The notes under the pieces are model-generated. The model was not told the origin of the DNA. It worked only from the letters and a program-made list of their open reading frames with translations, and ran no database searches. Positions 1 through 8,770 of a stretch of 64,000 nucleotides of DNA are shown here, piece after piece. The translations under genes were made by a program, and so were the position numbers. Positions within the stretch are counted from its first letter, which is position 1, and every line of letters starts with the position of its first letter. Origin of the DNA: Chitinophagales bacterium (GTDB taxonomy: Bacteria; Bacteroidota; Bacteroidia; Chitinophagales; Saprospiraceae); the NCBI GenBank assembly GCA_022360175.1, contig JAKSDI010000131.1, forward strand, positions 1-64,000, written 5' to 3'.

Positions 1-230
1 ATTTTTGGGATTTATTCCTAAAACCTAAGAAATGGATGGAACTTGTCCCTCTGGTCGCCTACTATCATACTTATGAAAAACGTAAGCGAATTAATCATTT
101 ACATTTTATCTTCAATCCCTTAGGTTGACGCGTATGCGATAGCTATCGGGATAGCTATTAAGGTGAGGATGTGAGGCAGGGATCGTGAAAAAGATGATTC
201 AGTGCCATACTAAATTTACTTATATAAATT
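1..230. other. Left edge, no gene seen
   Basis: No credible coding region is visible. The stretch holds a 12-bp palindrome CGATAGCTATCG at 137-148, followed at 151-158 by a second copy of its core ATAGCTAT. This looks like a small repetitive extragenic element, but one occurrence in one window cannot establish that. The stretch lies downstream of the minus-strand gene that ends at 231. Confidence 0.4.
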
Positions 231-755
231 CTAGTGTGCTTTTATAATTTTTACTGCCTTCAAAATGTGCTCCTGCTCATTGCGAAGTACGAGGTAATAA
301 GTACCAGCCGCTAAATGGGCCATTTCGATATCAGTAGTGCTATTATCTAGCAAGGCCACTTGCGTGGAAAGTAATTGGCTATTTGCACTAAATAGTTCTA
401 GTTGCCCTTCTCCTTGTAGAGCAGACTGCAGATTGACGTGTAGAGTAGATAATACAGGATTTGGAGCCGCTACTAATTGCAGCTCGGCAGAACTAGTAAT
501 AGGAGATACTAGCTTTTCAGGTAGTTCATTAGTTTCAATCAGCTCTACTACCAGAACAGGTTGGTGAAAACCTTCTGTTAGCATCCCGCTTTGGTGATTG
601 ATTGTGCTGATAGATAGCTCACCCAGTGTCCATTCCAAAGAGATGGAAGAACCAGAGCTGATATCTCCAGCAGGGCCTATTACATTATGACTTTGGGCTT
701 GTAAATTCAGCCAGCACAAAACCATAAAGAGGCACAGAGTGGTGACGTGCTTCAT
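231..755 (-). CDS. T9SS type A cargo protein (paralogue of the gene at 3927-4454)
   Basis: A 174-residue exported protein. The start at 755 is chosen over a longer frame reaching 797 because it opens directly with a signal peptide (MKHVTTLCLFMVLCWLNLQAQ) and gives almost the same length as its 175-residue paralogue at 3927-4454. The middle carries the SLEWTLGELSIST and LTEGFHQPV motifs shared with that paralogue. The last about 75 residues are a T9SS type A sorting domain: AAPNPVLSTLHV, then a GTYYLVL segment, then the terminal KIIKAH. It is therefore expected to cross the outer membrane through the PorSS and be cleaved or anchored there. No enzymatic motif is seen and the mature part is short, so its role is unknown. 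Its neighbour is a fibre-like protein, which suggests a shared surface structure. Confidence 0.85.
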   Translation of the reverse strand: MKHVTTLCLFMVLCWLNLQAQSHNVIGPAGDISSGSSISLEWTLGELSISTINHQSGMLTEGFHQPVLVVELIETNELPEKLVSPITSSAELQLVAAPNPVLSTLHVNLQSALQGEGQLELFSANSQLLSTQVALLDNSTTDIEMAHLAAGTYYLVLRNEQEHILKAVKIIKAH

Positions 756-1214
756 AGAAGTATGATGTGTTTGGTGATTAGAAAAGTGTTGAGCCAATTG
801 ACGTAGTAGAAAAACCGATAAAACTTAAAAGAAATGAAAAATTGATGGGGGGAATATCTTTGTAACAATAATACGTTTTTTTGGCGAAATATAAAACTTA
901 TAATATTCAGAGCTATAGGATATTATTGAGAATGAATGAGATGTTATCAACTGTTCCTCGTTTATCGAAATTCAAAGAAGAACCACAGTATTGTAGGCAG
1001 AGATACTGATACATTTGTGATGGGGTCCACGAATTACACTTATTTCACAAATTCTCAAGACTTTCGTGTAATTTGAGTAATTACTCAGTCAGTGATACCT
1101 GCTTTGTGAAAAAAAATCGTGGACTTCTCATATATTCCTCTTTTAATCTTAAATCAAAGCCGCCAATCGGCGGATATATTTAAACAAATAAACGAGAGAC
1201 AGTTGATAACTATA
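756..1214. other. Intergenic, 459 bp: upstream region of a T9SS gene plus a repeat copy
   Basis: No coding region is seen. The left part is the upstream region of the minus-strand gene starting at 755. The right part holds the repeat element listed separately at 1025-1124. No convincing promoter with both boxes was found on the minus strand. Confidence 0.4.
1025..1124. repeat. MITE-like repeat copy 1 with 8-bp terminal inverted repeats
   Basis: GTCCACGA at 1025-1032 is matched by its inverse TCGTGGAC at 1117-1124. A second nested inverted pair is AATTACAC (1032-1039) and GTGTAATT (1066-1073). The block TCCACGAAT...CACAAATTCTCAAG recurs with few changes at 10168-10202, so this is a dispersed element rather than a local hairpin. 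No open reading frame is inside. Confidence 0.5.
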
Positions 1215-3902
1215 TTAATTGTTTTCAGCTTCCATGACTGTTTGGAAACTATCTTTCATTGCAGTAAAGTGAGTTAACAAGTTTTCAAGGTAGGGTTTAA
1301 CCTCTTCTGCCTGTTCTGGATTGTCTAAAATGAACTCCAGGATAGGTACTTCGTCAAGATTGACACCTGCTTCTTCAATTAATGCTTTTTTTACATCTGC
1401 GCATAATGCTTCTTTACTGTCGTAGGTTTTTCCATCAAAATAACTGCTTACATAAACAGGATGTGTGGGAGATAGTGTAATATCCATATTAGCAGCAACA
1501 AGAGGCTGATCTACATCGTATAAGCGTGGCTGATAATTTGGATTAAGCTCTTGCATAGCGAGCTGAAGCTGATTCAGTGTATACTGCATATCTTCAATGA
1601 CTCTACCCATATCATTATGGTTTAGGTCAACAGCTGTATTGATCAAATTAATATATTGGCCAGGAGTGGAGTTATCCCATGCAACACCAATGATTCGCTG
1701 ATAATCTCTTGCTCTCATAGCGTCTGGCGCAACGGCAATAGCCAATCCATCACCCAGGCCACTAGGAAGGATGTAATCGCCAATTTTCACTTGCCCCTGA
1801 ACTTTTACAGGGACTTGCCCCATGAAGGCTACTTTTTCAAAATCTGCTTCTTTTTCACTTTCAGAAGGCATATTACCTAATACAATAGGAGCAGTAGATA
1901 CCGCCATGAAACGATCGGCATGAGTGAAATGCTTAGAAATTTTACCACCTACAACACCTACTATATCTCCTGCTTTAATATCTTCTTCTATATAGGCTCT
2001 TTCCAACCATTCTGCATAATCACCCGATCCGGACTCATAAGCAACCCCAATGTTAATATCTGCATAACTACCATAAATAACCAGGTTGATGACATCAGCA
2101 AGAATTGAAACTGTCTTTTCAAAAATGTCTTCTGGATCAAGCACACTGGCAAAGCTTGTAATTAAAGTGATCAGGTTGGCAATAGTTGAAATGCCTTGTT
2201 GTAGTACATCCAGGGTGTAGTTTGAAAAGATTTGAGACTTCCAGTTAGTAACCGCTTCCTGGCCTGCGCCTTGCACAAAGATACCATTAGGGTCACAAAG
2301 CTCTGCAGAAACAGAGGTCCATAAAGCATTGGCAGGAGTGGTACCATTTATACCATTAAAGCTACTGATAAAACCACCGATAGGGTCACCCAATGCCCCC
2401 GTAACATTACTTGTCAAACTTCCGGGGTCAAAGGAACTACTGCCAGGATTTGAATAATTAACAGAAGTGACAAGAGAGCCAAGTATATCATCTATAAAAG
2501 AGGAAGAGCTAAAACTAGGGAGACTAAGGCTTCCTAAAATGTCTGGGCTTTCATTAATATTCGTAACATCAATTTTGATCAAATCACCTACCAGGCTCAA
2601 AAGGCCAGTTGGATCAAGGTCGGCTCTGGTCATACCCTCTATACGGCCAGTCATTGCATCAGAGGCAGTCCAGAAAGAGATATAGTTGTTGCCACGGCCA
2701 GAATCCAGAAATTCATTAGACCAGGAAGGCGTCACCTGAATAGCTAATCCTTGTTGGCTGCCTTTGATAAGCATAGGATAGCTAGGCTGGTCAGATTGAG
2801 AACCTGTAATGGTTGCATCTATGGTGAATTGGCTTTTAAAGCTGGCAATACCATCTACTGTAAGGTCACCACTTAAATAGGTTGCACTCATATTGTTTAC
2901 ATTCAGTGCGCTATTGAGGTCGGTTTGGCCATCAACATTCAATGTTTGATCAAAGTCTACCCCCATTTGGCCATTAAGTATACCTGTAAGTATTGTCGAA
3001 CTGTTATTTTGTACTCGAAGTCCGGCATAAACAGAAGCCAGGCCATCAACATCCAGTGTACCCACAACATCTGCATTGCCTCCAATATTGGTGTTTTTTT
3101 CAATACCCACGCCACCTTCAATGATTACGGCACCATTATCTTTAGTAGTTGATTCTGTTGTATTATTAAAGCGGGCAATGCCAGTGACTGTTAAATCATT
3201 ACCTATCATCGCATCATTCATTACATCCAGGTCGTTACCAACATCGGCATTATTGGTTACATCCAGGTCATTACCAATTAAAGCATTATTTCCCACAGAT
3301 AAGTCAGACGACATTTCAATTTCCTGTGTGGCAGAAATGCGCATTGCTTCAATATTATTGGTTTTCATGACAAAGTCTTTGAAGTCAGTTGTACCAATAA
3401 AAGTAATCCCTGGCACGGTACCTGAGTTACCTAAAATATGCCAATATATACCACCATTGCGGTTATCTCCTCCCTCATTATCCTTTTTACTTAGTTCATC
3501 AGCAGTACCTGCGTGAAAGGCATAGGGAACAGCTAATAACTTTGAACTATTGATAGTTGTATATTGACCATTCCTGTTTTCATCTAGGCCTATCTGCATC
3601 CATATTTCATTTTTATTCCAGGGTACTTCAGAAAAACTACCGCGTACTAGTTGTCCTTCCCCAATCGTAATGTCAAATAAACCAAGCTCATTGGTTGTAA
3701 TAAGATGTGATTCTGAGTAAGCTACCTCTTTATCTCTATTGTCTAGTAAAAGTTCTATCAATAATCCAATTTGCTGATTGGCTAAAATTTGCCCCTGATG
3801 ATCACGAGCAACTGCCTGGTATTTCATTCCTTGCGGTACGCTTTGCGCGAAAATGGATAGTCCTAAAAAGGAGATACAAAGTGTTAAGAATATTTTTTTC
3901 AT
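1215..3902 (-). CDS. Large fibre-like surface protein with peptidase-G2-type C-terminal domain
   Basis: An 895-residue secreted protein. Residues 1-20 are a signal peptide ending in FAQ. Residues about 21-135 hold the SVPQGMKYQAVARD opening and the LLAVPYAFHAGTA segment seen in many Bacteroidota tail-fibre-like exported proteins. Residues about 199-245 are a short tandem repeat with a roughly 12-residue period (NDLDVTNNADVG type), suggesting a beta-solenoid; similar patterns continue to about 360. Residues about 628-765 (DYAEWLER through IGVAWDNS) resemble the intramolecular-chaperone peptidase G2 domain of phage endosialidase-type fibres, which can cleave itself off after folding. A helical tail of about 130 residues follows. 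There is no T9SS tail. It lies 24 bp after the T9SS gene at 3927-4454, so the two are probably co-transcribed. Substrate or adhesion target unknown. Confidence 0.75.
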   Translation of the reverse strand: MKKIFLTLCISFLGLSIFAQSVPQGMKYQAVARDHQGQILANQQIGLLIELLLDNRDKEVAYSESHLITTNELGLFDITIGEGQLVRGSFSEVPWNKNEIWMQIGLDENRNGQYTTINSSKLLAVPYAFHAGTADELSKKDNEGGDNRNGGIYWHILGNSGTVPGITFIGTTDFKDFVMKTNNIEAMRISATQEIEMSSDLSVGNNALIGNDLDVTNNADVGNDLDVMNDAMIGNDLTVTGIARFNNTTESTTKDNGAVIIEGGVGIEKNTNIGGNADVVGTLDVDGLASVYAGLRVQNNSSTILTGILNGQMGVDFDQTLNVDGQTDLNSALNVNNMSATYLSGDLTVDGIASFKSQFTIDATITGSQSDQPSYPMLIKGSQQGLAIQVTPSWSNEFLDSGRGNNYISFWTASDAMTGRIEGMTRADLDPTGLLSLVGDLIKIDVTNINESPDILGSLSLPSFSSSSFIDDILGSLVTSVNYSNPGSSSFDPGSLTSNVTGALGDPIGGFISSFNGINGTTPANALWTSVSAELCDPNGIFVQGAGQEAVTNWKSQIFSNYTLDVLQQGISTIANLITLITSFASVLDPEDIFEKTVSILADVINLVIYGSYADINIGVAYESGSGDYAEWLERAYIEEDIKAGDIVGVVGGKISKHFTHADRFMAVSTAPIVLGNMPSESEKEADFEKVAFMGQVPVKVQGQVKIGDYILPSGLGDGLAIAVAPDAMRARDYQRIIGVAWDNSTPGQYINLINTAVDLNHNDMGRVIEDMQYTLNQLQLAMQELNPNYQPRLYDVDQPLVAANMDITLSPTHPVYVSSYFDGKTYDSKEALCADVKKALIEEAGVNLDEVPILEFILDNPEQAEEVKPYLENLLTHFTAMKDSFQTVMEAENN

Positions 3903-3926
3903 GGTGAAAGTGGTTTTAAAATGCTT

Positions 3927-4454
3927 TTAATGTGCTTTTATAATTTTAATAGCTTCCAGGATTTGTCCATCCTGATCTCGGACTAGGAGGTAGTAAGTAC
4001 CCGCTGCTAAATGACCCATTTCTACATCCAGGCTACTATGGCTAAGCAGAACTGTTTGTTGGGAAAGCAGTTGATAACTGGTGCTGAATAACTGTAGTTG
4101 TCCTTCTTCTTGTCTGGATGATTTGAGCTCAACTCGCAGTGTAGATAATACCGGATTAGGGGCCGCAAGCATTTGGAAGTCAGCTTGCATTGAATGAAGG
4201 CTTTGAAGTTCTTTTGGCAATTCACTGACTTCAATTGGTACGGCCTTTAATATAGGTTGGTGAAAACCTTCCGTAAGAATACCATTTTTGTATTGAATGG
4301 TACTAATGGCGCTTTCCCCCAAAGTCCAATTGAGGATTGTGTTATTTCCTCTAATTTCACCAGATGCAGTAGCTGTTACTGAAGGGCTAAGAGATTGCGC
4401 ACTAAGCCCCCAGGCTGATAGCAATAACACCAGGCAGGGTAATAAATGCTTCAT
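3927..4454 (-). CDS. T9SS type A cargo protein (paralogue of the gene at 231-755)
   Basis: A 175-residue exported protein with a signal peptide (MKHLLPCLVLLLSAWGLSAQS), a middle segment with NWTLGESAIST and LTEGFHQPI, and a C-terminal T9SS type A sorting domain (AAPNPVLSTLRVEL, GTYYLLVRD, terminal KIIKAH). It is clearly related along its whole length to the protein at 231-755; the two flank the fibre-like gene on the same strand. It is the promoter-proximal gene of a likely two-gene unit with the fibre-like protein (24-bp gap). Function unknown; a small cell-surface accessory subunit is a reasonable inference. Confidence 0.85.
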   Translation of the reverse strand: MKHLLPCLVLLLSAWGLSAQSLSPSVTATASGEIRGNNTILNWTLGESAISTIQYKNGILTEGFHQPILKAVPIEVSELPKELQSLHSMQADFQMLAAPNPVLSTLRVELKSSRQEEGQLQLFSTSYQLLSQQTVLLSHSSLDVEMGHLAAGTYYLLVRDQDGQILEAIKIIKAH

Positions 4455-4811
4455 AGACAGTAGATTTATAGAGTTAATTCAAATGGCACGATTGCAACTT
4501 GAAAACGGAAAATGTTGAATATAGAAGTAGGGGGGACTAATAGAGTGCTGTTATATTTCATCTCTGGTCTCCTCAAGGCAGGTCATTCAGTAAATTGCAT
4601 CACAATTTATACTGATTGTAAAGAGTACTCTAATAGTGTACCAATAACTATGATTTACACTTAGTGTTTCCTTGTAGAATGAAAGGGGGATAATAGATCA
4701 AGAAAAGGGAATCTTGTCTTTTGAAGTAGTATAAAAACGACTTCCTTAGCTTATTTAGAGGAATACCCAATATTACGAAAAAAAACTGAAAAAGTTCAGG
4801 ATAAGAGAGGT
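4455..4811. other. Intergenic, 357 bp, nothing identified
   Basis: AT-rich upstream region of the minus-strand gene starting at 4454 and downstream region of the gene ending at 4812. No gene, convincing promoter or strong hairpin was recognised. Confidence 0.3.
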
Positions 4812-5420
4812 TCACTTTGTTATTAATTGCATCAATTCTTGAAAGTCGTCAGCTTCTTCAAAAAGTCGATCTCTATAGCTGTTTGCTCTGAAACGCAGGT
4901 TGTATATTTTGTCGTTTCGCCACTCCAATTCTAGCATTATATTACCATATCGTTGTTGATGTTTTTCTCCTGGAGAAAGAGTTGTGTTAAAAACAGGCCC
5001 TGGCTTAAGATAATGGCGTTCTACCATCTCCACCCAATCAGGACGATTATAGGATCTCCGGTCAGAAATTTGGCTGCGATAGCCTAGTTCAAGGACTCGT
5101 TCTTTTAGATAGTCAAAGAAGTGAACTGCGTCTCGTTTGCTATAGCGAGTCTTGTGAAAGTGTACAACAAAACCTTTAGAAGAAGGAGTGTTTAAAAAAT
5201 CTACTGTTTCGTCAGTATGTTGAGGTTGGAGTTGATGTATAGAAAATTGATTTTTTACCCAGTCCAGCAAGCGGCGCAGTACCAGTGTTCGTTTCCAGTA
5301 TTCGTAATCTTCTTTTTCTTCTTTGGAGCGTTCTATTAGTTCATGGATAAGAGGATGGGAAGGAGAACTCTGTTCTGCTTTAGTCCAAATGTTTTTGAGG
5401 TATGCCCACAAATTATCCAT
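4812..5420 (-). CDS. Hypothetical protein, conserved-looking, cytoplasmic
   Basis: A 202-residue protein that I do not recognise. It has no signal peptide or membrane segment. The first about 70 residues are helical and rich in charge (ERSKEEKEDYEYWKRT). The rest is mixed, with aromatic and basic patches (FVVHFHKTRYSKRDAVHFF, LELEWRNDKIYNLRFRANSY). It is transcribed divergently from hemN, 178 bp away, with a short dyad between them. Nothing in the sequence gives a catalytic signature. Confidence 0.65.
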   Translation of the reverse strand: MDNLWAYLKNIWTKAEQSSPSHPLIHELIERSKEEKEDYEYWKRTLVLRRLLDWVKNQFSIHQLQPQHTDETVDFLNTPSSKGFVVHFHKTRYSKRDAVHFFDYLKERVLELGYRSQISDRRSYNRPDWVEMVERHYLKPGPVFNTTLSPGEKHQQRYGNIMLELEWRNDKIYNLRFRANSYRDRLFEEADDFQELMQLITK

Positions 5421-5458
5421 ATCTGTTTTTTGTGGTAACAGCAGCTAAGGTGAAATGT

Positions 5459-5475
5459 TTTTGATGGTATCAAAA
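5459..5475. promoter_or_regulatory. Short dyad between hypothetical gene and hemN, FNR-box-like but wrong spacing
   Basis: TTTTGAT-ggt-ATCAAAA. The half-sites TTGAT and ATCAA are those of the FNR/CRP-family box TTGATnnnnATCAA, but the spacer is 3 instead of 4. It sits in the divergent region upstream of hemN, a gene often under oxygen control. It could equally be a chance AT-rich dyad. Confidence 0.25.
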
Positions 5476-5562
5476 GAATGTGAAACAACAGAATGAAATA
5501 GCTATTGACTTTTATCATCCTGGATTATGACAGCAGTCATCTTTTTCCCTAACTCTTCTAAA

Positions 5563-5570
5563 TAATTTTG
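5563..5570 (+). promoter_or_regulatory. Candidate -7 box for hemN
   Basis: TAATTTTG matches the Bacteroidota -7 consensus TAnnTTTG exactly. The -33 region about 20 bp upstream is only T-rich (CTTTTTCC). Transcription would start near 5577, leaving a leader of about 20 nt before the ATG at 5599. Confidence 0.45.
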
Positions 5571-5598
5571 AGGTCAGTACTTATTTAAAGCAAAAGCC

Positions 5599-6945
5599 AT
5601 GAATCTATTTGAAAAATATAACGTGCCTGCCCCACGATATACAAGTTATCCTACTGTACCTTACTGGCAGAAAGAATGCCCTACTGAGGATGCCTGGAAA
5701 AAACAGGCGGTTTCAGCTTTTCAGCAAAACGGTGCAATTAGCCTTTATATACATCTTCCCTTTTGTGAAAACCTATGTACATACTGCGGGTGTAATAAGC
5801 GTATTACCAAGCAACATAGTGTAGAAGAGCCTTATATAGAGAGTGTAATCAAAGAGTGGAAAATGTATGTGGAGCTATTGCCGGGGCGTCCGGTATTGAG
5901 TGAACTGCATTTAGGAGGCGGAACACCTACTTTTTTCTCACCAGAAAACCTTAAGTACTTGCTTGAGAGCATACTTTCTGATGTAGATTTGCCCGAACAA
6001 TATGAATTTGGTTTTGAAGCTCATCCTAATAGCACGACTAAGGCTCACCTGGAAGTATTACGCGATTTGGGCTTTAGTCGCCTGAGTATTGGTGTACAGG
6101 ATTTTGCTCCGGAGATTCTGGAAATTATTAATAGACGTCAGACTTTTGAAGATGTAGAAAATGTGACGCTTTGGGCCAGAGAGCTAGGATATGAATCGAT
6201 TAATTATGACCTTATCTTTGGTTTACCACTACAAACAAAAGATCATATCCGTACCACTATCGACAAAGTAAAAGCTCTTTTACCTGAACGAATTGCTTTT
6301 TACAGCTATGCTCATGTGCCCTGGATCAAGCCTAGTCAGCGCGCGTATTCAGAAGCAGATCTTCCTGTAGGGCCTGAAAAAAGAGCATTATACGAATTAG
6401 GACGAACGCTTCTTCAGGAAGCAGGATATTTTGAAATAGGGATGGATCACTTTGCCTTGCCAAAAGACAGCCTTTATAAGGCGATGGAGGCCGGTACATT
6501 ACACCGGAATTTTATGGGGTATACTCCATTATATACTACTCTAAGCCTAGCTTTAGGTGCTTCATCTATTAGTGATAGCTGGGGGGCTTTTGTGCAAAAT
6601 GAAAAGAAAATAGAAGATTATCAGGAAGTAGTGAATGAGGGGCGTTTCCCTATCATTAAAGGACATATATTAAGTGATGAAGATCGCATTTTACGTCGTC
6701 ATATACTCAATATTATGTGCCGATATGAAACGAGCTGGGATCAAACAGAGTACCAATGTGAAGCACTTTATCAGGGCCTGGAACGCCTGGATACATTAGA
6801 AATGGATGGTTTGATTAAACGCTACCCTTACAAATTGGAGGTAACGGAAAAGGGGAAACCATTCATTCGCAATATCTGTATGGCGCTGGATGCACATTAT
6901 TGGAGAAAACAACCGGAAGGAGCCTTATTTAGCCAGGCAGTATAG
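5599..6945 (+). CDS. hemN: Oxygen-independent coproporphyrinogen III dehydrogenase
   Basis: A 448-residue radical-SAM enzyme that decarboxylates two propionates of coproporphyrinogen III to give protoporphyrinogen IX in haem synthesis, without oxygen. The opening YNVPAPRYTSYPTVPYW is characteristic of true HemN. Cysteines 56, 60, 63 and 65 form the CxxxCxxCxC cluster motif of HemN (ENLCTYCGCNK). The GGGTP motif (HLGGGTPTFFS) for SAM binding follows, and the HemN C-terminal domain is present (residues about 370-440). Length is normal for the family. The gene is monocistronic or weakly linked to the next gene (168-bp gap to 7114). A -7 box lies just upstream. Confidence 0.95.
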   Translation: MNLFEKYNVPAPRYTSYPTVPYWQKECPTEDAWKKQAVSAFQQNGAISLYIHLPFCENLCTYCGCNKRITKQHSVEEPYIESVIKEWKMYVELLPGRPVLSELHLGGGTPTFFSPENLKYLLESILSDVDLPEQYEFGFEAHPNSTTKAHLEVLRDLGFSRLSIGVQDFAPEILEIINRRQTFEDVENVTLWARELGYESINYDLIFGLPLQTKDHIRTTIDKVKALLPERIAFYSYAHVPWIKPSQRAYSEADLPVGPEKRALYELGRTLLQEAGYFEIGMDHFALPKDSLYKAMEAGTLHRNFMGYTPLYTTLSLALGASSISDSWGAFVQNEKKIEDYQEVVNEGRFPIIKGHILSDEDRILRRHILNIMCRYETSWDQTEYQCEALYQGLERLDTLEMDGLIKRYPYKLEVTEKGKPFIRNICMALDAHYWRKQPEGALFSQAV

Positions 6946-7113
6946 AAAGAAAAATAAAGAACATCTTATCCCGTTTATAAAAAATGTAAATCTACATAGG
7001 GGAAATAATAGATTCTGATTGTCTTAGGAATGAGGCATAAAGATATTCACCTAACTATTCCCAAGTTCATGCTGTGGACTTGGGAATACATTCTTCTTAT
7101 AAATAGGATACAA

Positions 7114-8532
7114 ATGCAGAAAACTGGCAAAATTGCTACTGTACAAAAGGCCTGGATCATATTAATTACCTTATTTATTACGGGCGGGATAAATGCACAA
7201 AATTGGCTAACTGATTTTGAAGCGGCTAAACAACAGTCCAAATTAACAGGACAGCCTATAATATTGGTGTTTCAAGGATCAGATTGGTGCGCTCCCTGCA
7301 TTAAAATGGATCAATCAGTTTGGGCAACCGAAACTTTTAGCAATTATGCAGAGGGCCGATTTATTTTATTGAAAGCAGACTTCCCTAGAAGAAAAAAGAA
7401 CCGTTTAACAGAAGAACAGCAGGAACATAATAATCAGCTAGCTGCCCGATATAACAAAAATGGTTATTTCCCTTTTGTCGCAATATTGGATCAAGATGGT
7501 AAAGCATTGGCACAAACAGGCTATAGCGACTTATCAGCACAAGAATTCATTCATACTTTTTTAGTGCCGCACGAACCAAAAGCGGAAACTAAAAAGCCAC
7601 TGCAATCCTTTAGCAGGACATTGAAACTGATGGGAAGTAGGTTTGATATTACAGTCATTGCTCAAAATGCTTCAGAAGCCAATGCTTATATTGATATGGC
7701 AGTTGAAGAAATACAGCGTATTGAGCATATCATTTCGTCTTGGGATAAGCATTCTCAAACTTCAGCAATTAATAATAATGCGGGAATTAAGGCCATTACA
7801 GTAGATAAGGAGCTATTCGATTTAATTGAACGAGCTCTTGGCTTATCAAAAATGACAGATGGAGCATTCGATATTACATTTGCTTCAATGGATAGGATAT
7901 GGACCTTTGATGGTAGTATGACAGCAATGCCAGCTTCGGAAATAGTAAGTAAAGCAATTGATAAGATAGGCTTTAATAATGTAGAATTGAATAGGGAAGC
8001 ACAGAGTATCTTTCTCAAAAAGAAGGGCATGAAAATAGGCTTTGGCGCTATTGGCAAGGGCTATGCTGCTGATAAAGCCAGGGAGCTGCTCCAGGCAAAT
8101 GGAGCCGTAGCAGGCATTATTAATGCGTCAGGAGATATGAATACATGGGGAACTCAGCCAGATGGGAAGCCGTGGAGCATCGGTATTACAAATCCATTAA
8201 ACAAGGAAAAAGTATTTGCTACTTTCCCTCTTGATAATACTGCTGTAGCCACTTCCGGTGATTACGAAAAGTATGCAGTTATCGATGGAAAACGTTATGC
8301 CCATATTATTGATCCGAGGACGGGGTATCCGGCAAGCGGTATTATCAGTGCTACTGTTTTTGCACCCAAGGCAGAATTGGCGGATGCACTTGCTACGACA
8401 CTGTTTGTAATGGGAATAGAAGCTGGAATAGACAGAATCGATCAGATTCCAAATGTTGAATGCATCCTGGTGGATGATAATGGCAAACTACATACTTCTA
8501 AAAATCTAAAAATAGAGCATGAAGAATATTAA
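7114..8532 (+). CDS. apbE: Exported thioredoxin-ApbE fusion (FAD:protein FMN transferase)
   Basis: A 472-residue protein. The start at 7114 is preferred over an in-frame ATG at 7030 because it gives a signal peptide (residues about 1-28, ending INAQ) and has AGGA 7 bp upstream. Residues about 30-150 are a thioredoxin-like fold with the redox motif CAPC at 59-62 in FQGSDWCAPC. Residues about 170-470 are ApbE: the MGSRF opening, GAIGKGYAADKA, NASGDMNTWG, HIIDPRTGYP and the ADALATTLFVMG metal-site segment. ApbE enzymes transfer FMN from FAD to a Thr/Ser of exported redox proteins. The thioredoxin domain may keep a partner cysteine pair reduced. Its stop overlaps the start of the next gene by 14 bp, so the two are translationally coupled. 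Confidence 0.9.
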   Translation: MQKTGKIATVQKAWIILITLFITGGINAQNWLTDFEAAKQQSKLTGQPIILVFQGSDWCAPCIKMDQSVWATETFSNYAEGRFILLKADFPRRKKNRLTEEQQEHNNQLAARYNKNGYFPFVAILDQDGKALAQTGYSDLSAQEFIHTFLVPHEPKAETKKPLQSFSRTLKLMGSRFDITVIAQNASEANAYIDMAVEEIQRIEHIISSWDKHSQTSAINNNAGIKAITVDKELFDLIERALGLSKMTDGAFDITFASMDRIWTFDGSMTAMPASEIVSKAIDKIGFNNVELNREAQSIFLKKKGMKIGFGAIGKGYAADKARELLQANGAVAGIINASGDMNTWGTQPDGKPWSIGITNPLNKEKVFATFPLDNTAVATSGDYEKYAVIDGKRYAHIIDPRTGYPASGIISATVFAPKAELADALATTLFVMGIEAGIDRIDQIPNVECILVDDNGKLHTSKNLKIEHEEY

Positions 8533-8734
8533 ATGGCTGGTAGCAGTATTCTCTATCTGTTATTTGAGCTCCTGCACAACAGTAATGGAGTATGAAAAGG
8601 TATATCTGAATGATCCGGATATGGAATTAGCAGATAAAAGTGCCAATCGTTTTGAAAACAACTTTCAATCCTATAGAGAGGCTGCTTCGGGAGCTAATGG
8701 TGGCAAAACAGGCGGAGGCTGCGGTTGTAATTAA
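8519..8734 (+). CDS. Small lipoprotein, DUF4266-like, with C-terminal GGGCGCN
   Basis: A 71-residue protein. A lipobox (CYLSSC, Cys 19) indicates a lipoprotein. The body contains EYEKVYLNDPDMELAD and ENNFQSYREAASG, which I recognise as the DUF4266 pattern. The tail is Gly/Cys-rich and ends GGGCGCN. It overlaps the thioredoxin-ApbE gene by 14 bp and is followed 36 bp later by the beta-barrel-like gene. DUF4266 and DUF3570 genes commonly sit beside apbE in Bacteroidota and Proteobacteria (recall). The two tail cysteines are natural targets for the thioredoxin domain next door. They might bind a metal or be modified; no direct evidence. There is no classic flavinylation motif ending in Thr. Confidence 0.85.
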   Translation: MKNIKWLVAVFSICYLSSCTTVMEYEKVYLNDPDMELADKSANRFENNFQSYREAASGANGGKTGGGCGCN

Positions 8735-8770
8735 TGAAAGTTGAATCCCTAAAATAGAAGTCTAATCATT

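Noticed and set aside
3076-3516. 146-codon plus-strand frame inside the fibre-like gene
   Set aside because: It is antisense to the repeat region of a well-supported minus-strand gene; its length follows from the repeated codons.
8690-8734. ASGANGG as an ApbE flavinylation motif in the small lipoprotein
   Set aside because: Known flavinylated sites end in Thr or Ser at the modified position (SGAT-like); here Asn occupies it. Kept only as an open question.
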